From assembly GCA_902362725.1 (NCBI GenBank), contig CABIXM010000001.1:192259-256258 (forward strand): 64,000 nucleotides of DNA. The letters run 5' to 3'. Numbering within the stretch: the stretch's first letter is position 1; the number at the start of each line of letters is the position of its first letter. The position numbers and the translations under genes were made by a program. Source of the DNA: Clostridiaceae bacterium. GTDB taxonomy: Bacteria; Bacillota; Clostridia; Lachnospirales; Lachnospiraceae. Below, one piece after another: positions 1 to 8,589 of this stretch. Under the pieces are notes generated by a model. The model did not search any database. It saw only the letters and a list, made by a program, of their open reading frames with translations, and had not been told where the DNA came from.

Positions 1-2
1 GG

Positions 3-422
3 AAGTCGACGCGGCAGCAGGGCAGCCCTGCATCGATCTGCCCGGAGATTCCGGGCAGCGTCCGGATTCGGGGGCAGATATGGGAATTTACCCTGTTGGC
101 AGCGGAAAAAATTGAAATTATTCCCCAAAAAACATATACGAAATGGTTCGACTATGATAAAATAAAAAAATGTCTGGAGATCCGGGGGCGGAAACCCGGG
201 GATTATCTGGAGATTAACCGGGCGCATGGACGCAAAAAGCTGAAGGCGTATCTGATTGATGAAAAGGTGCCGGCGGCGGACCGGGACGAGTTACGGCTGC
301 TGGCGGACGAATCGCATATTGTGTGGATTCCGGGGTATCGTATCAGTGAGGCGTATAAGGTCACGGAGGACACCAGGAACATTTTAAAAGTACAGATAAG
401 CGGAGGAAATGAACATGGCTGA
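3..422 (+). CDS. tilS: tRNA(Ile)-lysidine synthase, C-terminal part (cut by the window edge)
   Basis: The frame is open from the left edge of the window and ends at TGA 420-422, so only the C-terminal 139 residues are seen. The sequence matches the TilS C-terminal tRNA-binding domain: KTYTKWFDYDKI, then LEIRGRKPGDYLEIN, GRKKLKAYLID, and a WIPGYRISEAYKVT end. TilS adds lysidine at C34 of the tRNA(Ile) that reads AUA, and the ATP-pyrophosphatase domain would lie upstream of the window. The gene order tilS-hpt-ftsH is conserved in Firmicutes, which supports the call. The last 8 bases overlap the start of hpt, so translation is probably coupled. Confidence 0.93.
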   Translation, partial: KSTRQQGSPASICPEIPGSVRIRGQIWEFTLLAAEKIEIIPQKTYTKWFDYDKIKKCLEIRGRKPGDYLEINRAHGRKKLKAYLIDEKVPAADRDELRLLADESHIVWIPGYRISEAYKVTEDTRNILKVQISGGNEHG

Positions 423-942
423 GAAAATCAGAGTTATGATTCCCGAAGAGGAAGTAGACGCGAAGATCAAAGAGCTGGGACAGAAGATCAGCGAGAAGTT
501 TGCAGGCGAGGAGGTTCACCTGATCTGTATTCTGAAGGGCAGCGTATTCTTCGTATGCGAGCTGGCCAAGAGAATCACCGTGCCGGTGACCATCGATTTT
601 ATGCAGGTATCCAGCTACGGCGCGGAGACCAAGTCCAGCGGCGTGGTACGTCTGAGCAAGGATCTGGACGAACCGCTGCAGGGGAAGAATGTGATTATCG
701 TGGAGGATATCATTGATTCCGGACGGACCTTAAGCCACCTGGTAAAGCTTTTGGGACAGCGGAATCCGAAAACCATGACCCTGTGCACCCTGCTTGACAA
801 GCCGGATCGCAGAGTGGTAGACGTGGATGTGGAATATACCGGATTTACCATTCCGGATGAGTTCGTGGTAGGCTATGGCCTGGACTACGATCAGAAGTAC
901 CGGAATCTGCCGTATATCGGAGTGTTAGAGTTTGTGGATTAA
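415..942 (+). CDS. hpt: Hypoxanthine phosphoribosyltransferase
   Basis: This purine-salvage enzyme joins hypoxanthine or guanine to PRPP to give IMP or GMP. The 175-residue length is normal. The PRPP-binding motif VIIVEDIIDSGRTL is intact near residues 92-105, and the LICILKGSVFF loop is present near the N-terminus. Two in-frame ATGs occur (409 and 415). GGAGG at 402-406 lies 8 bases before 415 but only 2 before 409, so 415 is chosen. It overlaps the tilS stop and precedes ftsH by 50 bases, as in the standard tilS-hpt-ftsH cluster. Confidence 0.95.
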   Translation: MAEKIRVMIPEEEVDAKIKELGQKISEKFAGEEVHLICILKGSVFFVCELAKRITVPVTIDFMQVSSYGAETKSSGVVRLSKDLDEPLQGKNVIIVEDIIDSGRTLSHLVKLLGQRNPKTMTLCTLLDKPDRRVVDVDVEYTGFTIPDEFVVGYGLDYDQKYRNLPYIGVLEFVD

Positions 943-992
943 CGGTTTTGCGAATGGCGCTGCTGAACGTACGGATATAAGGAGGAACCATT

Positions 993-2825
993 TTGAACAA
1001 CAGACAATTTCGGATTTCCGGAGCCTATCTGGTTTTTCTGGCGCTGCTGATCTATCTATTCAGCACCTACGTAAGACGGATGGACATGGAAAATCTGTAT
1101 ACTTATCAGCAGTTTGAGACTGCCGTGGAGAATGGCGAGGTAGTATCCGCCGTGATCAGCCAGTCCGAAGCCACCCCCACCGGTACGGTGCGCCTGACCA
1201 TGAAGGACGGCAGCCGTCAGGATGTGAATGTGGCGGACACCACCGAGGCCAGAGAGCTTCTGGAGTCCAGGGACGTGGCGGTAGCCTTCGCTGCGGTGAG
1301 CACCAATAACTGGATGGCGTCCCTGGGCGCGCCCCTTCTGGCGGCCGTGGTAGCCGTGGTCGTGATGATGATTCTGATGAACCGTCAGGCCAACGGCGGC
1401 GGTGGCGGCAAGATGATGGACTTCGGCAGAAGCCGGGCCCGCATGACTACCCAGGAGCAGATTAACACCACATTTAAAAATGTGGCAGGCCTGCAGGAAG
1501 AAAAAGAAGAGCTTCGCGAGATCGTGGATTTCCTGAAGCTGCCCCAGAAATACACCCAGGTGGGAGCCCGCATTCCCAAGGGCGTGCTGCTGGAGGGCCC
1601 TCCCGGAACCGGTAAGACGCTGCTGGCCAAGGCTGTAGCAGGCGAGGCGGGCGTGCCGTTCTTCAGTATCTCCGGTTCGGATTTTGTAGAGATGTTCGTC
1701 GGCGTAGGAGCTTCCCGTGTGCGCGACCTGTTCGCGGACGCCAAGAAGAACAGTCCCTGCATCGTGTTTATCGATGAGATTGACGCGGTGGCGAGACGCC
1801 GTGGCAGCGGTATGGGCGGCGGCCACGACGAGCGCGAGCAGACCCTGAACCAGTTACTGGTAGAAATGGATGGCTTCGGCGTGAACGAGGGCATCATCGT
1901 CATGGCGGCGACAAACCGTGTGGATATCCTGGATCCGGCTATCTTACGTCCGGGCCGTTTCGATCGGAAGATTATGGTGGGCAGACCGGATGTACGCGGC
2001 AGAGAAGAGATCTTACAGGTTCATGCGAAAAATAAGCCGCTGGCAGAAGATGTAGACTTAAAGCAGATAGCCCAGACCACCGCAGGCATGACCGGAGCGG
2101 ATCTGGAGAACCTGATGAACGAGGCGGCCATCCTGGCAGCCAGGGACAACCGTCCTTATATCACTCAGGCAGATATCCGCAAGTCCTTCGTGAAGGTGGG
2201 TATCGGTGCGGAGAAGAAGAGCCGTATCGTCTCTGAGAAGGAGAAGCGCATCACCGCGTACCACGAGGCAGGGCACGCGATCCTGTTCCATGTGCTGCCG
2301 GATGTGGGACCTGTATACAGCGTATCGATCATCCCCACGGGTGTCGGTGCGGCTGGTTACACCATGCCGCTGCCTGAGAAGGATGAGATGTTCAATACCA
2401 AGGGCAAGATGCTGCAGGATATCGAGGTATCCTTAGGCGGACGTATCGCCGAGGAGCTGATTTTTGACGATATCACCACCGGCGCTTCCCAGGATATCAA
2501 GCAGGCTACCCGTGTGGCCCGCGCCATGGTCACCAAGTACGGCATGTCCGACGAGCTGGGCCTGGTCAGCTACGATTCCGACGAAGAAGTATTCCTGGGC
2601 CGCGACTACGGCCACACCAAGGGCTACGGCGAGAACGTGGCAAGCAAGATCGATTCCGAGGTCAAACGTATCGTAGACGAGTGTTACGACAAGGCCAAAG
2701 CCATCATCCTGGACCACCGCGACGTCCTGGACGCAGCGGCAGCCCTGCTTCTGGAGAAAGAGAAGATTTCCAGAGAAGAGTTCGAGGCATTGTTTGAAAA
2801 GGAAGAGGCCGTACCGGCTGTATAA
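993..2825 (+). CDS. ftsH: ATP-dependent zinc metalloprotease FtsH
   Basis: FtsH is a membrane-anchored AAA+ protease that degrades misfolded membrane proteins and short-lived regulators. Transmembrane segments lie near residues 8-25 and 111-129, around a short extracytoplasmic domain. Walker A GPPGTGKT is at 202-209, Walker B IVFIDEID at 257-264, the second region of homology around 307-325, and the zinc motif HEAGH at 424-428. The start is TTG at 993, supported by AAGGAGG at 979-985, 7 bases upstream. At 610 residues it has normal family length. An intrinsic terminator follows directly. Confidence 0.97.
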   Translation: MNNRQFRISGAYLVFLALLIYLFSTYVRRMDMENLYTYQQFETAVENGEVVSAVISQSEATPTGTVRLTMKDGSRQDVNVADTTEARELLESRDVAVAFAAVSTNNWMASLGAPLLAAVVAVVVMMILMNRQANGGGGGKMMDFGRSRARMTTQEQINTTFKNVAGLQEEKEELREIVDFLKLPQKYTQVGARIPKGVLLEGPPGTGKTLLAKAVAGEAGVPFFSISGSDFVEMFVGVGASRVRDLFADAKKNSPCIVFIDEIDAVARRRGSGMGGGHDEREQTLNQLLVEMDGFGVNEGIIVMAATNRVDILDPAILRPGRFDRKIMVGRPDVRGREEILQVHAKNKPLAEDVDLKQIAQTTAGMTGADLENLMNEAAILAARDNRPYITQADIRKSFVKVGIGAEKKSRIVSEKEKRITAYHEAGHAILFHVLPDVGPVYSVSIIPTGVGAAGYTMPLPEKDEMFNTKGKMLQDIEVSLGGRIAEELIFDDITTGASQDIKQATRVARAMVTKYGMSDELGLVSYDSDEEVFLGRDYGHTKGYGENVASKIDSEVKRIVDECYDKAKAIILDHRDVLDAAAALLLEKEKISREEFEALFEKEEAVPAV

Positions 2826-2837
2826 GAGTAAGCATTT

Positions 2838-2869
2838 AGGGATTCCGCTGGTTGGTGGGATCCCTTTTT
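2838..2869 (+). terminator. Intrinsic terminator of the tilS-hpt-ftsH operon
   Basis: AGGGAT (2838-2843) pairs with ATCCCT (2860-2865) and is followed by a T run. It sits 12 bases after the ftsH stop. Confidence 0.8.
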
Positions 2870-2890
2870 CGATTCGTTTCGAATTTATAT

Positions 2891-2954
2891 TTCCGTCATT
2901 ATGACGGAATGGCATTGTGAATATTTCACAAAAACAGATAATGATTTTTGTGAA
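2891..2954. promoter_or_regulatory. Cluster of overlapping inverted repeats upstream of the GH13 gene
   Basis: Three perfect inverted repeats are packed together. TTCCGTCAT/ATGACGGAA is at 2891-2909 with a 1-base centre. TGTGAA/TTCACA is at 2916-2930. TTCACAAAAA/TTTTTGTGAA is at 2925-2934 and 2945-2954. The second and third share the TTCACA half, so they could be alternative RNA hairpins, or a row of TGTGAA half-sites for a regulator. A TATAAT lies just downstream at 2984-2989 without a good -35 box. Confidence 0.5.
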
Positions 2955-3062
2955 GTTTGTGCACACTTATCGCGACTTTATGTTATAATAATACTCGTAA
3001 AACCCCCAATACATTATATAGTTTTTGCTACACCCCATAAGTAAAAAGAAATACCTTCTCCT

Positions 3063-3090
3063 GAAACAGACAGCGCGAGCTGTCTGTTTC
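3063..3090. promoter_or_regulatory. Perfect 12-bp hairpin with GCGA loop
   Basis: GAAACAGACAGC (3063-3074) and GCTGTCTGTTTC (3079-3090) are perfectly complementary around GCGA, a GNRA-type tetraloop. No T run follows on the plus strand. On the minus strand a T-rich tract comes about nine bases later. It may be a minus-strand terminator or a structured leader element. Confidence 0.45.
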
Positions 3091-3184
3091 ACTTTATGTA
3101 AAAACATCCGTGAAACCGGCAGAGACGGAATATATAGGACAAAAACAGTGACGTGGGTAAAGATTGTTACGGAATAAACAAATG

Positions 3185-3213
3185 TTGAAATGAAAGAACC
3201 GGTATTATAAAAT
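3185..3213 (+). promoter_or_regulatory. Sigma-70-type promoter of the GH13 gene
   Basis: TTGAAA (3185-3190), a 17-base spacer, then TAAAAT (3208-3213). It lies about 50 bases before the chosen start. The region 2870-3184 before it holds only the inverted repeats listed; no gene was seen there. Confidence 0.65.
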
Positions 3214-3266
3214 GATAATCGGGAATCGGCCGCGGGAGAGCGGCTGTGACAGAAAGAGAGAGAATT

Positions 3267-5315
3267 ATGGGAAAGATTAACCGACAGGCGCTTTTCGTGG
3301 AAGAGTCGGAGGGCTTTCGGATTCCGCTGGAGCCGAAGGCAGGCGATCGGGTAAAGCTGCGCTTTCGAACGGCGAAAGATAATGTGGAAAGTGTATATTT
3401 TATCAGCGGAAAGGAACGGAATCCGATGACGAAGGTCTGTTCCGCAGGCCGCTTTGACTATTACGAAATCGAGACCAAAGTAGGAACTGATACCATCTAT
3501 TATTATTTTGAAATCCGTTCCAATGAGGAGCGGCTTTTTTATAATAAGCTGAGTGTCACGGACAATCTGCAGGACTGTTATGCCTTTCGTATCATTCCGG
3601 GCTTCGCTACGCCAGACTGGGCCAAGGGCGCGGTCATGTATCAGATCTACGTGGATCGCTTCTGCAACGGCGATTCCACCAACGATGTACTGACCGGAGA
3701 ATATAGTTACATCCATAAGCAGGTGGAGCAGGTGAAGGACTGGAGCGCCCCGCCCGAGGGTATGGATGTGCGTCGGTTCTACGGCGGCGATCTGCAGGGA
3801 ATTCTGGATAAGCTGGACTATCTGCAGGATCTGGGCGTGGAGGTCATTTACATGAACCCGATTTTCGTGTCCCCGTCCAATCACAAGTACGATTGTCAGG
3901 ATTACGACTATATCGATCCCCACTATACCGTGATCAAGGAGGATGGCGGCGACTTGCTTCCGCCAGGCGAGCTGGATAACACCAAGGCAACGAAGTACAT
4001 TAAGCGCGTGGTCAGCAAGGAAAATCTGGAGGCCAGCAACGAATTCTTCATCCATTTCGTGGAGGAGGTGCACAAGCGCGGCATACGTGTGCTGCTGGAC
4101 GGTGTCTTCAATCACTGCGGCTCCTTCAATAAATGGCTGGATCGGGAGTGCATCTACGAGGGCGATGGCGACTATGAAAAGGGCGCCTACGTCTCTGAGG
4201 ACAGCCCATATCGGAATTTCTTCAAGTTTAATAATACCCATGAGTGGCCGTACAATCCCTATTACGACGGATGGTGGGGCCATGACACCCTGCCGAAGCT
4301 GAGCTATGAGACCTCTCAGGAGCTTTACGATTATATCATGGGCATTGCCCGGAAATGGGTTTCTCCGCCTTATAACGTGGACGGCTGGCGTCTGGACGTG
4401 GCGGCCGATCTGGGCCTGTCCGCTGATTTCAATCACAAGTTCTGGCAGGATTTCCGGAAAAATGTAAAAGAGGCCAACCCAAACGCCGTCATCTACGCGG
4501 AGCATTACGGCGACGCCACCAGCTGGCTGAAGGGCGGCGAGTGGGATTCCATCATGAATTACGACACCTTCATGGAGCCCATCACCTGGTATCTGACCGG
4601 CATGGAGAAGCACAGCGACAGCAGGGAGCCGGATCTGATGAACAATGTGAATGTCTTTATCGATACCCTGCGGGAAAAATCCTGCGCCTTTACAGGCCAG
4701 TCCTTCCTGATTGCCATGAACCAGCTTTCCAACCACGACCATTCCCGTTTTCTGACTCGCACCAACCATAAGGTGGGCCGCGTGAATGAACTGGGCAGCA
4801 AGGCGGCCGAGGAAGGCGTCTCCAAGGCGGTCTTCCGGGAGGCGGTGGCCATGATGATGACCTGGCACGGCGCGCCGACCATTTACTATGGAGACGAGGC
4901 CGGCGTCTGCGGATTCACCGATCCCGACAGCCGAAGAACCTATCCCTGGGGCCATGAGGATCAGGATCTGATCCGATACCACAAAGAACTGATCCGCGTC
5001 CGCAAGGAGAATCCGGCCTGTCGTCGGGGCAGCGGTATCCCGGTGTACGCCAAAGGCGGACATTTCGCTTTCGGCAGATTTCTGGGCGACAACCATGTGC
5101 TGACCATCATTAATAATACAGAGGAGGCCGAGCGCATGACGATTCCGGTCTGGCAGCTTGAGATTCCGGACGGCGAGCTGTTTGAGCGCCAGGTATTGTC
5201 TATGGAAGAGGAGTTCAATCTGGAAAAAGCCCATTATCTGGTCAGTGACGGAGCGATTGAGATCTATATGCCACCCTATTCCGCAGCAGTCATGAGCCAT
5301 ACCGGAGAAAATTAA
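3267..5315 (+). CDS. Glycoside hydrolase family 13 (neopullulanase / cyclomaltodextrinase type)
   Basis: This probable alpha-glucan or maltodextrin hydrolase has 682 residues. An N-terminal CBM34-like beta domain (about 1-105) precedes the TIM-barrel. The GH13 regions are clear: DGVFNHCG (near 278), GWRLDVAAD with nucleophile D377, IYAEHYGD with acid E412, and NHDHSR with D491. No signal peptide is visible, so it should act on imported oligosaccharides in the cytoplasm. An in-frame GTG at 3246 is possible, but ATG 3267 has a purine-rich site before it and fits family N-termini (NRQALF near the start). It stands alone between a terminator and the trp T-box. Confidence 0.88.
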   Translation: MGKINRQALFVEESEGFRIPLEPKAGDRVKLRFRTAKDNVESVYFISGKERNPMTKVCSAGRFDYYEIETKVGTDTIYYYFEIRSNEERLFYNKLSVTDNLQDCYAFRIIPGFATPDWAKGAVMYQIYVDRFCNGDSTNDVLTGEYSYIHKQVEQVKDWSAPPEGMDVRRFYGGDLQGILDKLDYLQDLGVEVIYMNPIFVSPSNHKYDCQDYDYIDPHYTVIKEDGGDLLPPGELDNTKATKYIKRVVSKENLEASNEFFIHFVEEVHKRGIRVLLDGVFNHCGSFNKWLDRECIYEGDGDYEKGAYVSEDSPYRNFFKFNNTHEWPYNPYYDGWWGHDTLPKLSYETSQELYDYIMGIARKWVSPPYNVDGWRLDVAADLGLSADFNHKFWQDFRKNVKEANPNAVIYAEHYGDATSWLKGGEWDSIMNYDTFMEPITWYLTGMEKHSDSREPDLMNNVNVFIDTLREKSCAFTGQSFLIAMNQLSNHDHSRFLTRTNHKVGRVNELGSKAAEEGVSKAVFREAVAMMMTWHGAPTIYYGDEAGVCGFTDPDSRRTYPWGHEDQDLIRYHKELIRVRKENPACRRGSGIPVYAKGGHFAFGRFLGDNHVLTIINNTEEAERMTIPVWQLEIPDGELFERQVLSMEEEFNLEKAHYLVSDGAIEIYMPPYSAAVMSHTGEN

Positions 5316-5324
5316 AGAAATGGG

Positions 5325-5357
5325 TTGACAAATCCCTACTATCGTGGTAAGTTAATA
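5325..5357 (+). promoter_or_regulatory. Promoter of the trp leader
   Basis: A consensus TTGACA is at 5325-5330. The -10 box is weak: TAAGTT at 5348 has 17-base spacing, while TTAATA at 5352 is closer to consensus but has a longer spacer. It lies just upstream of the T-box leader. Confidence 0.5.
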
Positions 5358-5377
5358 AAAAATTTAATGAACTAAAC

Positions 5378-5661
5378 CGTTGAAGCGGAGATAACGATGT
5401 TCATGCGCGCCCAGAGAGTCCGGGGAGGTGGGAGCCGGATCGAGATGCAGGATATCAAATGGACCGCTGAGGGCGCAGTCAAAGGATTATGTTATGTAAA
5501 CCAAGTATTCTGCGACGTAAGGCATACGTCAGTTGCCGGGAATATGAAGGTATTCCGCAAGAGCACGGGTCGTTCCGTGAAGCAGGGTGGTACCGCGGGT
5601 AGCATATATTTTTGTAGAACTCGTCCCTGACAGATGTAAAAGTCTGTCAGGGATTTTTTTT
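5378..5661 (+). ncRNA. T-box leader (tRNA-Trp sensing riboswitch)
   Basis: The antiterminator signature AGGGTGGTACCGCG is at 5584-5597. A strong terminator follows, with TCCCTGACAGA (5624-5634) pairing TCTGTCAGGGA (5643-5653) and then eight Ts. A plausible specifier TGG is at 5460-5462 in the context AAATGGACCGC, giving tryptophan. Uncharged tRNA-Trp would favour read-through into trpC. The exact 5' end was not determined. A short open frame inside the leader is treated as chance. Confidence 0.92.
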
Positions 5662-5746
5662 ATGCAATAGGAAATTCGGATGGAATTCCCTATTGCATAA
5701 AAAAATCATCGCACTGCGGCAGAGAATCCTGCGCAGCAGGATTCTC
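5661..5746. repeat. Two strong hairpins between the T-box terminator and trpC
   Basis: The first has TATGCAATAGG arms pairing with CCTATTGCATA, extended inward by AATTC-type pairing (about 5661-5700, one mismatch). The second is perfect: GAGAATCCTGC (5722-5732) and GCAGGATTCTC (5736-5746) around a 3-base loop. Neither is followed by a good T run. They may protect or process the trp mRNA, or be remains of a palindromic repeat family. Confidence 0.55.
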
Positions 5747-5765
5747 TTATTGGAGGGAAAGCAAT

Positions 5766-6572
5766 ATGAATATTTTAGACGAAATCGCAGGAAGAACCAG
5801 GGAACGAATTCAGGAGGAAAAAAGAAAGCAGAGCCTTCTGGATCTGAAATACAGAATCCGGGAGCAGGAAAGACAAGCCCCCTCCTTCTACGGGGCGTTG
5901 GCCGCGCCGGGTATGTCTTACATCTGCGAGCTGAAAAAAGCATCGCCGTCCAAAGGCCTGATTGCCCCGGATTACCCCTATGTGGAGCTCGCCCGGGAGT
6001 ACGAGGCGGCAGGCGCGTCGGCCATCTTCTGTCTGACGGAGCCCTATTATTTTCAGGGGGCGGACCGGTATCTTCAGGAGGTCGTACAGAACGTATCCAT
6101 CCCGATTCTCCGGAAGGACTTCACCGTGGACGAATACATGATTTACCAGGCGAAGGAGCTGGGCGCGTCGGCGGTGCTTCTCATCTGTGCCATCCTGGAG
6201 GAAGCGCAGGTGCGGGAATACCGGCAGATAGCAGAGGAGCTGGGACTGGACGCCCTGGTGGAGGCCCACGATGAGCGGGAGGTGGAGATGGCCCTGAACG
6301 CGGGCGCGCGGATCGTAGGCGTGAACAATCGGGATTTAAGAACCTTCGAGGTGAATATGCAGAACAGTATCCGGCTTCGGAACATGGCTCCCCGGGATGT
6401 GGTATTTATCTCCGAGAGCGGCATCAAAGGATTCGAGGATATCCGGGTTCTCTACGAAAATGATGTGGACGCGGTGCTCATAGGCGAGACCCTGATGCGA
6501 AGCCACGATAAGGGCGAGGCCCTGCGGCAGTTAAACGGCGGGACGCTTGAGCAGCTGCGTCTGGCAGTATAA
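5766..6572 (+). CDS. trpC: Indole-3-glycerol phosphate synthase
   Basis: TrpC converts 1-(2-carboxyphenylamino)-1-deoxyribulose-5-phosphate to indole-3-glycerol phosphate. The 268-residue TIM barrel has the expected ELKKASPSKG near 57-66, LRKDFTVDEYMIYQA, GVNNRDLRTFEV, SESGI and VLIGETLM motifs. ATG 5766 follows GGAGGG with good spacing. It is a stand-alone protein with no TrpF fusion. It is the first gene after the Trp T-box, so charged tRNA-Trp should repress it. The upstream trp genes (trpE, G, D and F) are not here. Confidence 0.95.
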   Translation: MNILDEIAGRTRERIQEEKRKQSLLDLKYRIREQERQAPSFYGALAAPGMSYICELKKASPSKGLIAPDYPYVELAREYEAAGASAIFCLTEPYYFQGADRYLQEVVQNVSIPILRKDFTVDEYMIYQAKELGASAVLLICAILEEAQVREYRQIAEELGLDALVEAHDEREVEMALNAGARIVGVNNRDLRTFEVNMQNSIRLRNMAPRDVVFISESGIKGFEDIRVLYENDVDAVLIGETLMRSHDKGEALRQLNGGTLEQLRLAV

Positions 6573-6626
6573 AACAGCGAAATAAGAAAAATAAGTAAAA
6601 TACAGCAAAGGAAAGAGGAGAATACA

Positions 6627-7811
6627 ATGTCAAAAGGAAGATTTGGAATCCACGGCGGCCAGTACATTCCGGAAACACTGATGAACGCAGTGATTGAGCT
6701 GGAAGAGGCCTACAACCATTACAAGGACGACCCGGAGTTCAACCGGGAGCTCACAGAGCTTCTGAACGATTACGCGGGACGGCCCTCCAGACTTTACTAC
6801 GCGGAGCGCATGACGAAGGATCTGGGAGGCGCGAAGATTTATCTGAAGCGTGAGGATCTGAACCACACCGGAGCCCACAAGATCAACAATGTGCTGGGTC
6901 AGGTGCTGCTGGCGAAAAAGATGGGCAAGACCCGTGTCATCGCCGAGACCGGCGCAGGCCAGCACGGCGTAGCCACTGCCACCGCGGCGGCGCTGATGGA
7001 CATGGAATGTGAGATTTTCATGGGAAAAGAGGATACGGAGCGGCAGGCGCTGAACGTATACCGGATGCGGCTCCTGGGCGCGAAGGTTCACGCAGTGACC
7101 AGTGGAACAGCCACCCTGAAGGACGCGGTGTCCGAGACCATGCGGGAATGGACAAACCGGATCGCGGATACCCATTATGTGCTGGGTTCCGTCATGGGAC
7201 CGCACCCGTTTCCGATGATGGTAAGAGATTTCCAGGCAGTTATTTCCAAAGAGACCAAGCAGCAGCTGATGGAAAAAGAGGGACGGCTGCCGGATGCGGT
7301 GCTGGCTTGCGTGGGCGGCGGCTCCAATGCCATCGGAAGCTTCTATCACTTCATCGAGAACCCGGAAGTACAGCTGATCGGCTGCGAGGCGGCAGGACGG
7401 GGCGTGAACACGGCGGAGACAACGGCCACCATCGCCACCGGACGCTTAGGGATCTTCCACGGCATGAAATCTTATTTCTGCCAGGATGAATACGGACAGA
7501 TCGCGCCGGTGTACTCCATTTCCGCGGGGCTGGATTATCTGGGCGTGGGGCCGGAGCACGCGCACCTCTACGATATTGGCCGGGCTCAGTACGTGCCGGT
7601 GACCGACGATGAGGCCGTGGACGCCTTCGAATATCTGTCCCGGACCGAGGGTATTATCCCGGCCATCGAGAGCGCCCATGCGGTGGCTTATGCGAGAAAG
7701 CTGGCGCCGACCATGCGTAGGGATCAGATTATAGTGGTAACGATTTCCGGACGGGGCGACAAGGACTGCGCAGCCATTGCCCGTTACAGAGGGGAGGATC
7801 TTCATGAGTAA
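6627..7811 (+). CDS. trpB: Tryptophan synthase beta chain
   Basis: TrpB condenses indole with serine using PLP. The 394-residue length is normal. The PLP lysine lies in [11 protein letters not shown] (about residues 78-88), the phosphate-binding loop is [10 protein letters not shown], and GAGQHGVA is present. The start has a GAAAGAGGAG site. It lies 54 bases after trpC, and its last 8 bases overlap trpA, typical of coupled synthesis of the alpha2beta2 complex. Confidence 0.97.
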   Translation: MSKGRFGIHGGQYIPETLMNAVIELEEAYNHYKDDPEFNRELTELLNDYAGRPSRLYYAERMTKDLGGAKIYLKREDLNHTGAHKINNVLGQVLLAKKMGKTRVIAETGAGQHGVATATAAALMDMECEIFMGKEDTERQALNVYRMRLLGAKVHAVTSGTATLKDAVSETMREWTNRIADTHYVLGSVMGPHPFPMMVRDFQAVISKETKQQLMEKEGRLPDAVLACVGGGSNAIGSFYHFIENPEVQLIGCEAAGRGVNTAETTATIATGRLGIFHGMKSYFCQDEYGQIAPVYSISAGLDYLGVGPEHAHLYDIGRAQYVPVTDDEAVDAFEYLSRTEGIIPAIESAHAVAYARKLAPTMRRDQIIVVTISGRGDKDCAAIARYRGEDLHE

Positions 7812-8589
7812 GAAAGTAAGAGACGCATTTGCAAATGGAAAAGCATTTATTCCGTTCATCACCTGCGGCGACCCGTCGCTGGAGGTAACGGAGCAGCTGG
7901 TCTACGCCTGCGAGGAGGCGGGCGCGGACTTAATCGAGCTGGGTATCCCGTTCTCAGACCCGACCGCAGAAGGACCGGTCATCCAGGCGGCCAACATGCG
8001 GGCTTTGGCAGGCGGTGTGACCACCGACAGGATCTTCACTATGGTGGAGCGGATCCGGCAGAAAACCGACATCCCTATGGTATTCATGACCTACGCCAAT
8101 GTGGTATTTTCCTACGGAAAAGGCACCGAAGACTTTATTCGAAAGGCAGCGGCCATCGGCATGAACGGCCTGATTCTCCCGGATGTGCCCTTTGAGGAAA
8201 AGGAAGAATTTGACAGCCCTTGCCGGAAATACGGTCTCGACCTGATTTCCCTGATTGCTCCAACATCCCATGAGCGTATCAAACTGATCGCAAAGGAGGC
8301 AAACGGCTTCGTCTACTGCGTATCGTCCCTGGGCGTCACCGGAACCCGGACCGAGATCACCACGGACATTGGAGCCATGGTGAAGCTGGTGAAAGAGGCG
8401 AAGGACATTCCCTGCGCAGTGGGCTTTGGTATCTCCACTCCGGAGCAGGCGAAGAAGATGGCCTCCCAGTCTGACGGGGCCATCGTAGGATCCGCCATCG
8501 TGAAGCTCTGCGCAGCCTACGGCGCGGAGTGTGTGCCGAAGGTCAGAGAGTACGTGAAGTCCATGAAGGACGCGGTGCGGGAGGCCTAA
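7804..8589 (+). CDS. trpA: Tryptophan synthase alpha chain
   Basis: TrpA cleaves indole-3-glycerol phosphate and channels indole to TrpB. The 261 residues contain [11 protein letters not shown], the catalytic-glutamate region [19 protein letters not shown], and the [10 protein letters not shown] and GFGIST phosphate-binding segments. ATG 7804 is preferred to an upstream in-frame start because AGGGGAGG precedes it and it overlaps the trpB stop by 8 bases. The stop is only a few bases from the end of the convergent regulator gene, and no terminator was seen between them. Confidence 0.96.
   Translation: MSKKVRDAFANGKAFIPFITCGDPSLEVTEQLVYACEEAGADLIELGIPFSDPTAEGPVIQAANMRALAGGVTTDRIFTMVERIRQKTDIPMVFMTYANVVFSYGKGTEDFIRKAAAIGMNGLILPDVPFEEKEEFDSPCRKYGLDLISLIAPTSHERIKLIAKEANGFVYCVSSLGVTGTRTEITTDIGAMVKLVKEAKDIPCAVGFGISTPEQAKKMASQSDGAIVGSAIVKLCAAYGAECVPKVREYVKSMKDAVREA

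Noticed and set aside
2967..5300. 777-codon open frame on the minus strand opposite the GH13 gene
   Set aside because: It mirrors the GH13 gene, which has full catalytic motifs. The minus-strand protein has no family features and is His/Ile-rich, as antisense frames of this composition are.
5397..5630. 77-codon frame inside the trp leader
   Set aside because: It lies across the T-box structure and has no convincing ribosome site; the conserved RNA elements explain the region.
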